From contig JADZEO010000003.1 of assembly GCA_020850475.1 (NCBI GenBank), positions 1 to 34,751 of the forward strand: 34,751 nt of DNA, written 5' to 3'. The notes under the pieces were generated by a model, which saw only the letters and a program-made list of their open reading frames with translations, searched no databases and was not told the DNA's origin. The DNA comes from Bdellovibrionales bacterium. Lineage in GTDB: Bacteria; Bdellovibrionota; Bdellovibrionia; Bdellovibrionales; UBA1609. The translations under genes and the position numbers were made by a program. Numbering within the stretch: position 1 is the stretch's first letter; the number at the start of each line of letters is the position of its first letter. Shown in pieces: positions 26,943-34,751 of the stretch.

Positions 26943-27548
26943 TCACTCGACGATCTTGTACTGCGAGCGAATTTCCTTCCGCGCCAGAGCATCAAAGTGC
27001 CACCACTCATAGGCGATAGGCAAAAAACCCGCCCGCACCATGGTTTGCCGTAGAATCTGTCGACGGACGATATGGTCACTCGACAACTTGCCCTCTCGCA
27101 AAAACTGTTCCTCGAGTGCTGGTTGGGCGAGTGGAGTGAAGTCATCAAAGGCTGTTCCCATATCAAGTTCCCCGCCCCGTTGTTCTGCGAGTGTGACATC
27201 GAGAGCTAGACCAAAATTGTGCACCGAACCCGTCGTCGGATTGGCCACATAGGGCTCGCCACTCGTGCCCTTCACTTTGTCCCACAAAATCTTTTGCGCC
27301 CATCTGGGCCTTAGGGCATCGAGAATCACGAGACACAGGGTGGGGTGCTCCTGACGAAGGATGTTCAAAACCGTCTGCAACTTGGTGGCCGCGACTGGAT
27401 GCAAAAACGCCCGATTAAAATGGCCATACACATTGCGCCCAACAAAATTGTTGGTTGTTCCATAGCGCAGATCAATTCGCACGAGCTCACTCGCTGAGAT
27501 CTCGACAAAACCGTTCTGCTCCAGATACTTGATCAATTCATTCGCCAT
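26943..27548 (-). CDS. ddpX: D-alanyl-D-alanine dipeptidase (VanX/DdpX type)
   Basis: A zinc peptidase of 201 residues that splits D-Ala-D-Ala. The metal motif SxHxxGxAxD is present in SVHNFGLALDVTL and the catalytic Glu and third ligand in YEWWHFD. The Arg of DALRPRW stabilises the intermediate in VanX. Length and order match VanX/DdpX. It lacks a signal peptide and should act in the cytoplasm, where DdpX enzymes recycle D-Ala. In vancomycin clusters VanX comes with vanH and vanA, and neither is present, so a recycling or catabolic role is more likely. Its start lies inside the end of the SRPBCC gene (11-base overlap). It abuts ndh, convergent with no gap. Confidence 0.92.
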   Translation of the reverse strand: MANELIKYLEQNGFVEISASELVRIDLRYGTTNNFVGRNVYGHFNRAFLHPVAATKLQTVLNILRQEHPTLCLVILDALRPRWAQKILWDKVKGTSGEPYVANPTTGSVHNFGLALDVTLAEQRGGELDMGTAFDDFTPLAQPALEEQFLREGKLSSDHIVRRQILRQTMVRAGFLPIAYEWWHFDALARKEIRSQYKIVE

Positions 27549-27972
27549 CGGAATTCTCAAGCTTGCGGAGCCGCTTCCAGCCCAGACTCCAGATGCGCTC
27601 AAACTCCTGCTGCATAAAACGCTCCGACACCCAATTCTCCGCCAACCACAATCCGTGGGGAACGATATACTCAAAGCCTTCAACCGACAACTGCCGAGAA
27701 CCGCCGGTGGAGTCGGCTTTAAATTCAATTTCCGCAACTCCTCGCCAGAAGCCCCCGAAGATCCACCTCACCTTTTCATTTTCCTTGAGGTAAACGTTCT
27801 TCGCCACCAGCGGTAGGGGAAACTTCTTAATCGCGATGCGCGCCCAACCCTCACTATCCACTTTGACTGGGGCCAATTCTCCATACAGCTTCACCCAAGA
27901 GGACGGGTCTCGAAAATAGGGAAACACTTTTTCGACGGGCAAACTAAACTTTTCTTGAAATTGAATCAACAC
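27538..27972 (-). CDS. SRPBCC-fold (START-like) protein
   Basis: A 144-residue protein of the SRPBCC hydrophobic-ligand-binding superfamily. The opening IQFQEKFSLPVEKVFPYFRDPSSWVK is the typical first strand and helices. Strands such as VRWIFGGFWRGVAEIEF and a long C-terminal helix (RFMQQEFERIWSLGWKRLRK) complete the fold. The ligand is unknown. I chose GTG at 27972 with GGGGAGG about 8 bases upstream. The dipeptidase gene overlaps its 3' end, so the two are cotranscribed. Its start is 19 bases from the divergent radical SAM start, leaving little room for separate promoters. Confidence 0.8.
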   Translation of the reverse strand: MLIQFQEKFSLPVEKVFPYFRDPSSWVKLYGELAPVKVDSEGWARIAIKKFPLPLVAKNVYLKENEKVRWIFGGFWRGVAEIEFKADSTGGSRQLSVEGFEYIVPHGLWLAENWVSERFMQQEFERIWSLGWKRLRKLENSDGE

Positions 27973-27991
27973 TGTTCCATCCTCCCCGGCT

Positions 27992-29659
27992 ATGAGACTG
28001 GTCTTAATCCAATCCCCTGTCCAGGACTTTTACGAAACCAAGGTCCGCTTACAGCCCTTGGGGCTGGCCTATCTTAAGGCCGCGGTGGAAAAGTATCATC
28101 CCGATGTTGAAGTTGTGATCCGCGACTACCATAGCGGAGCAGGCCGTAAGACGATTCGCTGGCCCAAGGAATTTGATTACTTGAGGTCCTACTACGCCGA
28201 ACAAGATCGCGGCCCGTTTTCCACTTTCTTCAATTACTTCCATTTCGGTTGGAGTTTTGCAGAAATCGAAGCTGATTTACGTCAACTCAATCCCACCTGG
28301 ATCGGGATCTCGTCGCTTTTTACGCCGTATTATCGCGAAGCCTTGGCGATTGCAAAGTGTGCCCGACGCGCCACCGTAGCCCCGACCATTTTCGGCGGGT
28401 CTCACGTCTCGGCTGCCCCTCACCAGATACTTGGTCAACCCGAGGTCGATTATGTGATCCAAGGCGAGGGCGAGCGGCCCTTGGTCGAACTCATTTCCTA
28501 TTTCAAGGGACTTACTCCGCTCGAGACCGTCAGCAACTTAGGCTACAAACTCAACGGCGAGTCGCACTGGAATTGCCTCAGAGATAACTATTCGTTGGAT
28601 GAAATTCCCCTCCCCTCGATGGATGAATTTCCCTTAAATCGATACACTTATGAAGGCAAACCCATCGCGTTCTTGATTACTTCACGAAGTTGTCCACACA
28701 AGTGTTCCTTTTGTTCGGTTCACTTAACATTTGGCAACCGATATCGGCGCCGTTCGGTGACCGACGTCGTCCACGAAATCAAAACTCGCTATGATCAAGG
28801 CTATCGAGTGATCGACTTTGAAGACGACAATTTGACATTTTACAAAGATGAAATGAAAGAACTTTGTCGCTCCATCATAGCTATTTTCCCCCATCGCCAA
28901 ATGCAATTGGTGGCTATGAATGGCATCAGCTATCTGAGTCTTGATGACGAACTGCTGGAGCTGATGTGGGCTGCGGGTTTTACCCATCTGAATCTTGCCC
29001 TGGTCACCTCGGATCAGTCGGTTCGGGAAACCACCAAACGACCCCACACCATAGAAGCTTACCTCCGCGTGGTTGAAAAGGCTCACTCTCTCGGATTTCA
29101 AATTGTTTCGTATCAAATTCTGGGCCTGCCTAACGAGTCGCTCGACAGTATGATTCAAACCTTGGGGTTCAATGCTCGCCAACCGGTTCTTTTGGGCGCC
29201 TCCATCTTCTATCGCACTCCTGGTTCCCCGATTGCGCAGGGGCTGGAATTGACTGAGGATGATTTTTTTAAGGCGCGCACCACCGCTATGGCGATCGAGA
29301 CCGCCGAGGTTTCCCGGGCCCACCTTTACACGATGTTGATTGCGACTCGGATTCTTGATTATTTGAAAGGTCTGCCCTTGCCAGGCGAATCTCGGCTATC
29401 GGACTTGTTACAGCAGGACCCACCTGAAATCGGAGTTAAAATTCTACGCGACCTTTTTACGACAGGTCGGTTGCGGTTTTTGACTTCCCAAGGGTCTCGC
29501 GATAACTTGAATTTTTGTACCAAAACCTTTACCCGGATTCTTGTGGCCGCCCAATCTGTAACCACTTTGCGTGGGTCACAAATTGTCCTTGATGTCTTGC
29601 CACGCCACCAGGAGAAGAGAGATGTCCACAACTCCCCAATGCCCGCAGTGCCAGTCTGA
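27992..29659 (+). CDS. B12-binding domain radical SAM protein
   Basis: A 555-residue radical SAM enzyme. Residues 1-160 form a cobalamin-binding-like Rossmann domain ([39 protein letters not shown]). The 4Fe-4S cluster motif CxxxCxxC is [10 protein letters not shown] with Cys234, Cys238 and Cys241. The SAM barrel follows, with [12 protein letters not shown] and [16 protein letters not shown]. Such proteins do methylations or rearrangements on lipids, hopanoids or natural products; the substrate cannot be read here. The C-terminal 130 residues are helical and unassigned. There is no ribosome site on the plus strand. The last 38 bases overlap the phnA start. Confidence 0.9.
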   Translation: MRLVLIQSPVQDFYETKVRLQPLGLAYLKAAVEKYHPDVEVVIRDYHSGAGRKTIRWPKEFDYLRSYYAEQDRGPFSTFFNYFHFGWSFAEIEADLRQLNPTWIGISSLFTPYYREALAIAKCARRATVAPTIFGGSHVSAAPHQILGQPEVDYVIQGEGERPLVELISYFKGLTPLETVSNLGYKLNGESHWNCLRDNYSLDEIPLPSMDEFPLNRYTYEGKPIAFLITSRSCPHKCSFCSVHLTFGNRYRRRSVTDVVHEIKTRYDQGYRVIDFEDDNLTFYKDEMKELCRSIIAIFPHRQMQLVAMNGISYLSLDDELLELMWAAGFTHLNLALVTSDQSVRETTKRPHTIEAYLRVVEKAHSLGFQIVSYQILGLPNESLDSMIQTLGFNARQPVLLGASIFYRTPGSPIAQGLELTEDDFFKARTTAMAIETAEVSRAHLYTMLIATRILDYLKGLPLPGESRLSDLLQQDPPEIGVKILRDLFTTGRLRFLTSQGSRDNLNFCTKTFTRILVAAQSVTTLRGSQIVLDVLPRHQEKRDVHNSPMPAVPV

Positions 29660-29978
29660 AAATGTTTACGCCGATGGCACTCTTTGGATTTGCCCGGAGT
29701 GCGCCCACGAATGGAGTCAGTTTGCCTCGGCCAAAGAGGAGGCGATCAGCCAAGATGACGGCGCCATCCGTGACGCCTTTGGCAACCTACTGAGCGACGG
29801 GGACTCGGTCACCGTGATCAAAGAATTGCGGATCAAAGGCTCCTCCTCAGTCGTGAAGGTCGGGACCAAGGTCAAAAACATTCGGCTTACTGACGGCCAC
29901 GACGGACACAATATCTCTTGCAAAATTGATGGCATTGGCGCCATGAATCTAAAATCAGAGTTCGTAAAAAAGTCCTGA
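29622..29978 (+). CDS. phnA: PhnA/YjdM zinc-ribbon protein
   Basis: A 118-residue protein matching E. coli YjdM (PhnA). The N-terminal zinc ribbon has Cys7, Cys10, Cys24 and Cys27 (CPQC and CPEC). The C-terminal part contains [23 protein letters not shown] and [18 protein letters not shown], both family signatures. Despite its name, this protein is not a phosphonoacetate hydrolase and its role is unsettled. AGGAGAAGAG at 29610-29619 supports the ATG at 29622. The gene starts inside the end of the radical SAM gene, in another frame. Confidence 0.93.
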   Translation: MSTTPQCPQCQSENVYADGTLWICPECAHEWSQFASAKEEAISQDDGAIRDAFGNLLSDGDSVTVIKELRIKGSSSVVKVGTKVKNIRLTDGHDGHNISCKIDGIGAMNLKSEFVKKS

Positions 29979-29981
29979 CGG

Positions 29982-30362
29982 TCAACTCAAGATCTCGAGT
30001 CGAATCGTCAACTGATGCTGATGACCCAAATCCCGCGACGAGACCTTCACTATCTGGCCATCAACAAAAAGCGCCAATAGGTCTGCATGGTTCAGTTCAA
30101 TGGTGTGCGGATGACCGCTTTGGCCGCTAATATCCGCCATCACTGGCTGGCCTTGCTTGGTTTCACGCAACATCACCAAGGCTGACACCGGACTCAGACT
30201 GAGTTGGTGACCGTGATTGGCGGATATTTCCGTAACAATCTGCGCTTCACCCGTGCCCGGTTGGTCCCCTGAGCCGATCATGGTTTGGGAAAGTGCCAGT
30301 CTTGGCAGTAACATGGCCGCACCGGCCAAGGAAGTCAGCTGGAGAACTCTTCGACGTGTCAT
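29982..30362 (-). CDS. Tat-exported histidine-rich protein of unknown function
   Basis: A 126-residue protein with a twin-arginine signal peptide: TRRRVLQLTSLAGAAMLLPRL, cleavage near LALS. The mature part has three HxH sites (NHGHQ, GHPHT, GHQHQ) spread between strands, with ELNHADLLALF in between. This matches an unnamed family of small Tat-exported proteins I have seen described only as hypothetical; the His pattern suggests metal binding in the periplasm, which is inference. Tat export would fit a protein folded with its metal before export. A G-rich ribosome site lies 7 bases before the ATG at 30362. It is divergent from a LysR regulator that likely controls it, and convergent with phnA across 3 bases. 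Confidence 0.8.
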   Translation of the reverse strand: MTRRRVLQLTSLAGAAMLLPRLALSQTMIGSGDQPGTGEAQIVTEISANHGHQLSLSPVSALVMLRETKQGQPVMADISGQSGHPHTIELNHADLLALFVDGQIVKVSSRDLGHQHQLTIRLEILS

Positions 30363-30430
30363 TGGTAAACCCCCACTTAGCGGCCATGCGCCATTGCCGG
30401 CCGACGTTCACCACCTTATTTCAAAAGGCC

Positions 30431-30470
30431 TTTCGCGCGAAAGATGCCACTTAGTGAAACAGGTGTTTCA
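30431..30470. promoter_or_regulatory. Two palindromes between the His-rich protein and LysR genes
   Basis: TTTCGCGCGAAA (30431-30442) is a perfect 12-bp palindrome. TGAAACAGGTGTTTCA (30455-30470) is a perfect 7-bp inverted repeat around GG. A weaker TGAT/ATCA dyad follows at 30470-30484. They sit in the 137-base divergent region, where LysR-type regulators usually bind, and the second is 30 bases before the lysR-type start. Confidence 0.5.
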
Positions 30471-30499
30471 TGATAGGAAACATCAGAATGGAGGTACTC

Positions 30500-31411
30500 A
30501 TGGACGTCGAAGGCCTAAAACTGCGAGATATCAATCTCTTTCTCGACTTGGTTAAAACCAAGTCGATTCGGGAACTCGCCCGGCAAAGGGGTGACCTTCC
30601 AGGCCAGATCTCGAAGACCATCCGCGGTTTGGAAATGAAACTCGGGAACGCCCTGGTTCATCGCTCGTCCCATGGGGTTTCGCTGACTGCTTACGGCACC
30701 GAAATCTTGCCCTTTTTGGAGGGCATTCGTCGCTACCAACAACGCCTCGGGGGTCACCTCGACAGCTCCGATTCCCAAGTGGTGCTGTCGATTGCGACAA
30801 CATCATTTTTTTCATCGCACTTTGTACCGACCTTGCTCGGCAATCTTGAGAAGTTTTCGCCCGACGTACACTGCCGTCTCATCGATTTGCCGCCCAACCA
30901 ATTCATCCCGGTCGCTCTGAGAAATGGCTTCGAGGTTTGCATTCATTTGAATGATTTGGACTGGCCGAAGACTTGGAGCTCAGTGGAAGTGGGGCAAATT
31001 CACTGGCATCTTTGCTGTCGCAAGCAACATCCCTTGCCCCGCAAAGCTCCACTGCGGACCATTCTCAGTCACTCCTTTGTCTATCCGATTTATTGGACCA
31101 GCGAGGGCATTCGCCATGGCGACGATTACTTTCCCGTTTCGATTAAAAAGCGCAAGCGGGGGTTTGAAACGACCACCGCGACGAGCGCGGCCCACATCGT
31201 GGCTCAAACCGACCACATTGGCTTTTTGCCGGATCTCATTTCGGCGCCATTGATCAATCAAGGATTGCTTCGGGTCATCGAAGCTCCGGCGATAAAACCC
31301 GTTTCACAGAAGGTGTTCTTGACCGTCAAAAGTGATGTGATCAAGCAGCAACGCCTCGAATGGATGCGTCGGCAATGCCAAGAGCTCCTTCTCAATGCGA
31401 CGGTTAGTTAA
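30500..31411 (+). CDS. LysR-family transcriptional regulator
   Basis: A 303-residue LTTR. The N-terminal winged helix-turn-helix reads LRDINLFLDLVKTKSIRELARQRG, then QISKTIRGLEMKLGNALVHRS with LTAYG, the standard LTTR end of the DNA-binding domain. Residues about 92-290 form the two-lobed effector domain (VVLSIATTSFFSSHFVPTLL). GGAGG at 30490-30494 is 5 bases before ATG 30500, preferred over an ATG at 30470. LTTRs usually control the divergent gene and themselves, here the His-rich Tat protein. The effector is unknown. Confidence 0.93.
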   Translation: MDVEGLKLRDINLFLDLVKTKSIRELARQRGDLPGQISKTIRGLEMKLGNALVHRSSHGVSLTAYGTEILPFLEGIRRYQQRLGGHLDSSDSQVVLSIATTSFFSSHFVPTLLGNLEKFSPDVHCRLIDLPPNQFIPVALRNGFEVCIHLNDLDWPKTWSSVEVGQIHWHLCCRKQHPLPRKAPLRTILSHSFVYPIYWTSEGIRHGDDYFPVSIKKRKRGFETTTATSAAHIVAQTDHIGFLPDLISAPLINQGLLRVIEAPAIKPVSQKVFLTVKSDVIKQQRLEWMRRQCQELLLNATVS

Positions 31412-31454
31412 CTTGGCCCGGGGCCAGCTGTTAGCGATCATCTTTCGGGCGAGG

Positions 31455-32087
31455 TCAAATTTCTGCGCGCAGTGCTTCGAGGTAGCGCCTCATTGATTCC
31501 ACTCGTCGAATTCCCTCGTCGCGACCCGCCCGCGTTTTGAGGGTCTCAGCGGTTTTGAAGAGTTTCTTGTAAAAGTGGTCGATCGTGTACTTGAGATCGT
31601 CAGGTTCTCGATGATCGCAAAACGGGTCCTCGGCATGGTAGAGTGAGCGCTTCAGTAGGCCTGAGGTCGCAAAACAGCGGGCTATTCCCACCGCTCCCAA
31701 ACCATCCAGCCGATCAGCGTCCTGTACCACTTTGGCCTCTATTGATTTGACGTCAATATTGGCACTAAAGCTGTGGCCTTCGATCGCATGAAAGATCTCG
31801 TCATAGAACACGGCGGGGTAGCCGGCCGCCGCCAAAAACTCAATCGCTCTTTCTGCCGACAATTTGGACGCCTGGGAACGCAGCGGACTGTTCTTCGGCA
31901 CAATGACGAGATCATGCAACCAAGCCGCTGGAACAATGACCTCAAGCTTGCCGCCTTCGGTTCGCCCCAGCTCTTTGGCCATCTTCACTACCCGGCGAAA
32001 ATGCAGAATGTCGTGGGCGGGATCGTCAGCGGTCGCCACTTCAATTATCTTGGTCTCAAAGATCAGTTCCCACTTTGTGAGCGGCAC
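31455..32087 (-). CDS. HD-domain phosphohydrolase, YedJ type
   Basis: A 210-residue HD superfamily hydrolase. Metal ligands are in DPAHDILHFRRVV (first His), AAWLHD (the HD pair) and DADRLDGLGA (the last Asp). The SPLRSQASKLSAERA and AIEGHSFSA stretches match YedJ proteins of E. coli, which are uncharacterised nucleotide or phosphate-ester hydrolases. I chose GTG at 32087, with GGAGGAG 6 bases upstream on the minus strand. It is convergent with the LysR gene across 43 bases. Confidence 0.9.
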   Translation of the reverse strand: MPLTKWELIFETKIIEVATADDPAHDILHFRRVVKMAKELGRTEGGKLEVIVPAAWLHDLVIVPKNSPLRSQASKLSAERAIEFLAAAGYPAVFYDEIFHAIEGHSFSANIDVKSIEAKVVQDADRLDGLGAVGIARCFATSGLLKRSLYHAEDPFCDHREPDDLKYTIDHFYKKLFKTAETLKTRAGRDEGIRRVESMRRYLEALRAEI

Positions 32088-32192
32088 CCTTGGCTCCTCC
32101 AGTTAAAATATAGGCTTACTTGACCCTCACCTTTTTTCTTTCACCGCGAAAATTGTACGGATCGACCCAAGTCAGGTGATAAATAGTCTCGT

Positions 32193-33224
32193 ATGCACAC
32201 ATCCCCAGGGCAATCGAAAATTCGCCAGTTTTTTGCGGCCGCCGCAATACCCTTGTTTTGCACTCAACCCTACAAGTCCATCTGCAATGTGGATGTCCGC
32301 AAAGCCTCCACCACCAGAGAAGAGCGCATTGAGAAAATCGGGGATCGCTTGCGTGACCGAGCCCTCGTGACCTTGGCTGGCGAGTTGGGTCGCAAGAAAA
32401 TGGTAGAAGAGGACCTGGACCGACTTAAACCTGCCGCCCTCAAGAGGCGGGCCTTTAAGCGCTACTATGCCCGCATTTTTGAACTTCTAAATGAGTACTT
32501 GGCCCAAAATGACTTTTCCCTCGATGTAGAAACCTTGCGACAAGACATGGTTGTGGCCGTCACCTCGAGGGCCCATGCCTCACTCGCCGACGAACTTGCG
32601 ATTATTAGCCAGGTGCAAATGCTGCTTCCCAATGACATTTTCTTCGAGGGACAACAATCGGCTGACTTTCGCAAACTGCAAAAAGAATGCGGCAAAGACG
32701 GGATGGATGACAATGCGTTTGCGGACACCCTCAATCCTGAAAAGCCCAACGAACAAAAAGTTGTGATGATTTGTCCCGGCGCAGTGGTCGCTGCAGTTGA
32801 GTTTGTCAAAGAACAACGTCTCGACAGTCGTGAAGTGGTTACGGCTTTAGCCATGACGGTGGGGCACGAGTTTGGCCACCACATTGATAGCGAAATCTTT
32901 CCGGAGGCTTTTTCTGACATGAAGGCCTGTTTTGATCTTAGGTTCCGGGGCCTATTTGAGAAAGAAATCGAAAAGTACATGGCCGAAATCACCGCTGACA
33001 CCTTTGGACTACAGGTCCTCGCTCAACGCCTTGCCTATGTTGATCTTGAATCGCGGGAAACCTTGCTCGAGGGAGCTCTCGAAGACATGTGCGGAAATCC
33101 TGACGACCACGTTCATCCGACCGGCTACTACCGAATAGCAATTACGGCTTTTTCAAGTAAGGCCCTCCGCTCGGTTCTTCAGTGTGGGGAGCCCAGCTAT
33201 CCCCTCGCCTGCCCGATGCCCTAG
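32193..33224 (+). CDS. HEXXH zinc metalloprotease, distantly M13-like
   Basis: A 343-residue putative zinc protease. The HExxH motif is His225-Glu226-Phe-Gly-His229 (VGHEFGHHID). A downstream EITAD stretch with Glu265 and Asp269 gives the third ligand of gluzincins. The C-terminal HPTGYYRIAITAFSSKALRSVLQCG resembles the end of M13 (neprilysin-like) peptidases, though most of that large family's domain is absent, so this is a minimal or divergent member. The N-terminus has a weak hydrophobic segment (FFAAAAIPLFC), perhaps a signal. No close ribosome site; AGGTGA is 14 bases from the ATG, and a TGATAA box lies just 10 bases before it. The substrate is unknown. Confidence 0.75.
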   Translation: MHTSPGQSKIRQFFAAAAIPLFCTQPYKSICNVDVRKASTTREERIEKIGDRLRDRALVTLAGELGRKKMVEEDLDRLKPAALKRRAFKRYYARIFELLNEYLAQNDFSLDVETLRQDMVVAVTSRAHASLADELAIISQVQMLLPNDIFFEGQQSADFRKLQKECGKDGMDDNAFADTLNPEKPNEQKVVMICPGAVVAAVEFVKEQRLDSREVVTALAMTVGHEFGHHIDSEIFPEAFSDMKACFDLRFRGLFEKEIEKYMAEITADTFGLQVLAQRLAYVDLESRETLLEGALEDMCGNPDDHVHPTGYYRIAITAFSSKALRSVLQCGEPSYPLACPMP

Positions 33225-33306
33225 GCGCGCAGCAAGAGTGCTTCTTCCGCCCTGTACATAACCCTTAAAGTGTTGTTTAATTTTTGATACTAACCAAGGA
33301 CACACT

Positions 33307-33678
33307 GTGGGTCTCAAAAAACATCATGACTTCATGTGGAGCTTTACCAAGAGCTTTCTATTTTCCCTAAAACGGCCGGTGTTTGCTTACCTGCTGACTT
33401 TAAGTACCTCGATCATTTTGCTCTGTTCCGGTCTCATTTACTACTTTGAGGCGGGGCAAAACCCAAGGCTTGAAACTCCGTTTGACGGCCTTTATTACTC
33501 GGTCACGGTCATGACGGGAGTCGGATTTGGTGACATTGCGCCCATTACGACGGCCGGGCGGATTCTGACGATCGGAATGATGCTGTTGGGAACGGCAATT
33601 TTTGTTTGTTATACCGCTGTTCTTTCGGTTTCTATCTTAGAAATCGAAATGTCTCACTTCAAAGACCGCAACAGTTGA
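33307..33678 (+). CDS. Two-TM potassium channel (Ion_trans_2)
   Basis: A 123-residue channel subunit of the KcsA/MthK pore type: one helix at about 26-47, a pore loop, and a second helix at 84-110. The selectivity filter region is MTGVGFGDIAP (69-79), a GFGD variant of the usual TVGYGD. Ions other than K may pass, but GFG filters occur in true K channels. It lacks an RCK domain, so a separate protein would supply gating. GTG at 33307 has AAGGA 6 bases upstream. Its 3' end overlaps that of the convergent YdjM-like gene by 25 bases. Confidence 0.9.
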   Translation: MGLKKHHDFMWSFTKSFLFSLKRPVFAYLLTLSTSIILLCSGLIYYFEAGQNPRLETPFDGLYYSVTVMTGVGFGDIAPITTAGRILTIGMMLLGTAIFVCYTAVLSVSILEIEMSHFKDRNS

Positions 33679-34199
33679 AGTAGCTTCTGACCCAGCCAAA
33701 CGGTAAGCCCAAGAATCACGCTGGGGAGCCAAATGTAAAGCAACTCAGATTTTATCACGCTCCACCCGCGGGCAGTGAAAAAGCGGCCAATGCTGATCGG
33801 AGACACTTCGATCACTTGCCATGGCAAAAAGTATCTCTCGTTGTTGAAGGGCCAAAAGAAAGCAACTCCCAGTCCACCGTCAGTAAGGGCATCGAGTAAT
33901 CCATGAGAACTCATCGAGAGAAACGAAAACAAGAAGACCACCAAGGGGCCAGCTCTCAATTGGCCGGCGCCCCAAGCGCAAACGGCTGATACTCCGAAAG
34001 CAAAGGCCAGGGAGTGCGTGAACCCCCGATGGCCCCAGGGAGATTCATATGGAATTCCAAATTTAAAAGCGAGCGCATCTAGGTCAGGCGCAACCGACAG
34101 AAACATGCCCAGCGCCAAAAGCCTCCAGGGAATAGCCTTTCGCAGCGAGGCTGAACTTAAGGCTAGGGGAATCGCAATGTGTGAAAAGGCTGAGGCCAT
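33654..34199 (-). CDS. YdjM/YbcI-type inner-membrane metal-dependent hydrolase (DUF457)
   Basis: A 181-residue membrane protein with about four helices. The family motifs are SHIAIPLAL near the start, SVAPDLDA, WGHRGFTHSLAF and SHGLLDALTDGGLGVAFFWPF, which place His and Asp residues for a metal site. E. coli YdjM is LexA-regulated; here I see no SOS box upstream. The activity is not established for the family. I chose ATG at 34199; a TTG at 34208 adds three residues. It is convergent with, and overlaps, the channel gene. Confidence 0.88.
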   Translation of the reverse strand: MASAFSHIAIPLALSSASLRKAIPWRLLALGMFLSVAPDLDALAFKFGIPYESPWGHRGFTHSLAFAFGVSAVCAWGAGQLRAGPLVVFLFSFLSMSSHGLLDALTDGGLGVAFFWPFNNERYFLPWQVIEVSPISIGRFFTARGWSVIKSELLYIWLPSVILGLTVWLGQKLLQLLRSLK

Positions 34200-34244
34200 A
34201 TCTACCAAGAATTAGATCGTTAGAAGGGAGCTCGGTCAAAGGTC

Positions 34245-34263
34245 AATGTGACGTTGTCATATT
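34245..34263. promoter_or_regulatory. Imperfect palindrome upstream of the last lipoprotein gene
   Basis: AATGTGACGTTGTCATATT is an inverted repeat with one mismatched pair around GTT, preceded by the direct repeat GGTCAAA/GGTCAAT (34234-34247). It lies about 50 bases before the ATG at 34309 and may be an operator. The rest of the 34200-34308 gap holds no gene. Confidence 0.3.
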
Positions 34264-34308
34264 ATTGATAAACGTGGGACGATAGAGGAGTTAAATCACG
34301 GAGGATGT

Positions 34309-34751
34309 ATGCTTCAATTTCGGGCTTCTCGGGTGGGTCTTTGGGTTTGTTCCTTTAGTTGCCTCACGCTGTTCGTCGCTCTGCTCACTGGCTGTAATGC
34401 TAAAAGCAAAGACAGCTCCGATACTAGCTCTTCAGACACTAACACCATCGGCATGGTTGTGGGCGCCGCCAACAACGCTGCGAATGACACCGAGAACACC
34501 TCACCGGGCCTACTTGGGATTGAAGGCGAACTCAGCCCGTTTGCCGCGTGTGACTACAAGGTTCGCTCAAGCTGCACCTCCAACGTCTCAACCGTGAGCT
34601 TTAGCGGTTGTACGATCACCGGCCAAGGCGGTGGAACCGCAACCCTCGACGGTGGTTGGACCAACACCTATAACTCCGCCCCCGCCTGTGTTCGAGGGCT
34701 CACGGGCGCACTTATCGATGGCGACACCGTCACCAGAACAACGGACTCAAC
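34309..34751 (+). CDS. Lipoprotein of unknown function (3'-truncated)
   Basis: The first 147 codons of a lipoprotein gene that runs off the window. GGAGG at 34300-34304 is 4 bases from ATG 34309; the ATG at 34305 reads into a stop after 17 codons. The signal peptide ends in a perfect lipobox LLTGC with the acylated Cys at residue 29. The mature start is a Ser/Asp/Thr-rich linker, then a cysteine-containing region (FAACDYKVRSSC, GCTITGQGGGTATLDGGW) that looks beta-rich. I do not recognise a family. The protein should be anchored in the outer membrane. Confidence 0.85.
   Translation, partial: MLQFRASRVGLWVCSFSCLTLFVALLTGCNAKSKDSSDTSSSDTNTIGMVVGAANNAANDTENTSPGLLGIEGELSPFAACDYKVRSSCTSNVSTVSFSGCTITGQGGGTATLDGGWTNTYNSAPACVRGLTGALIDGDTVTRTTDS

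Noticed and set aside
26943-27548. Vancomycin resistance cluster
   Set aside because: VanX-type dipeptidase alone is not a resistance cluster; no vanH, vanA, vanR or vanS is present.
28724-29323. Minus-strand frame of 199 codons within the radical SAM gene
   Set aside because: It is antisense to a well-supported gene and has no family resemblance.

Overview
The window reads as a gene-dense stretch of a Gram-negative chromosome, probably from the Bdellovibrionota or a related deltaproteobacterial-type lineage. This is inferred from gene content: lipoproteins and outer-membrane barrels, a monomeric isocitrate dehydrogenase, an ECF sigma/caspase operon, a VanX-type dipeptidase, and many small signalling and hydrolase genes. 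I saw no rRNA, tRNA, CRISPR array, transposase or prophage. Spacing is very tight. Several convergent pairs overlap at their 3' ends, and several divergent pairs leave almost no room for promoters.

Layout. 1-2188: the 3' part of an FtsX/YbbP-type ABC permease, then a soluble GGDEF diguanylate cyclase. 2387-3625: an exported subtilisin-like protease with two terminator-like hairpins at its end. 3626-4138: a decayed stretch holding two tiny coupled minus-strand ORFs. 4139-7932 (minus): xanthine dehydrogenase xdhA-xdhB, head to head with a YdcZ-like membrane protein. 8487-11489: a GNAT acetyltransferase, a small secreted protein behind a good sigma-54 promoter and an enhancer-like palindrome, a CoA-binding protein and a lipoprotein.

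11789-16054 is the most interesting block. It is a five-gene operon: ECF sigma factor, membrane anti-sigma-like protein with a DUF4384-like periplasmic domain, exported caspase-like protease with an EF-hand loop and a barrel-like C-terminus, a second barrel-like protein, and a small exported basic protein. It looks like an envelope-sensing system built around a caspase-fold protease.

16055-18604: a P-loop kinase-like protein (minus), then a rhomboid protease, cyclic-nucleotide-binding protein and LpxH-like phosphoesterase in one operon. 18585-24684: monomeric IDH with a large leader hairpin, a one-repeat GDT1-type transporter, an AlkD glycosylase lacking a normal start codon, an MFS transporter, and a RimK ligase fused to a TrkA_C domain. 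24761-29978: thioesterase, DCC-family protein, type II NADH dehydrogenase, D-Ala-D-Ala dipeptidase with an SRPBCC protein, a B12-binding radical SAM enzyme and PhnA. 29982-34751: a Tat-exported His-rich protein divergent from a LysR regulator with palindromes between them, an HD hydrolase, an HEXXH metalloprotease, a two-TM potassium channel, a YdjM-type membrane hydrolase and the start of a lipoprotein cut by the window edge.

All functional calls come from reading motifs by eye. No database search was run.
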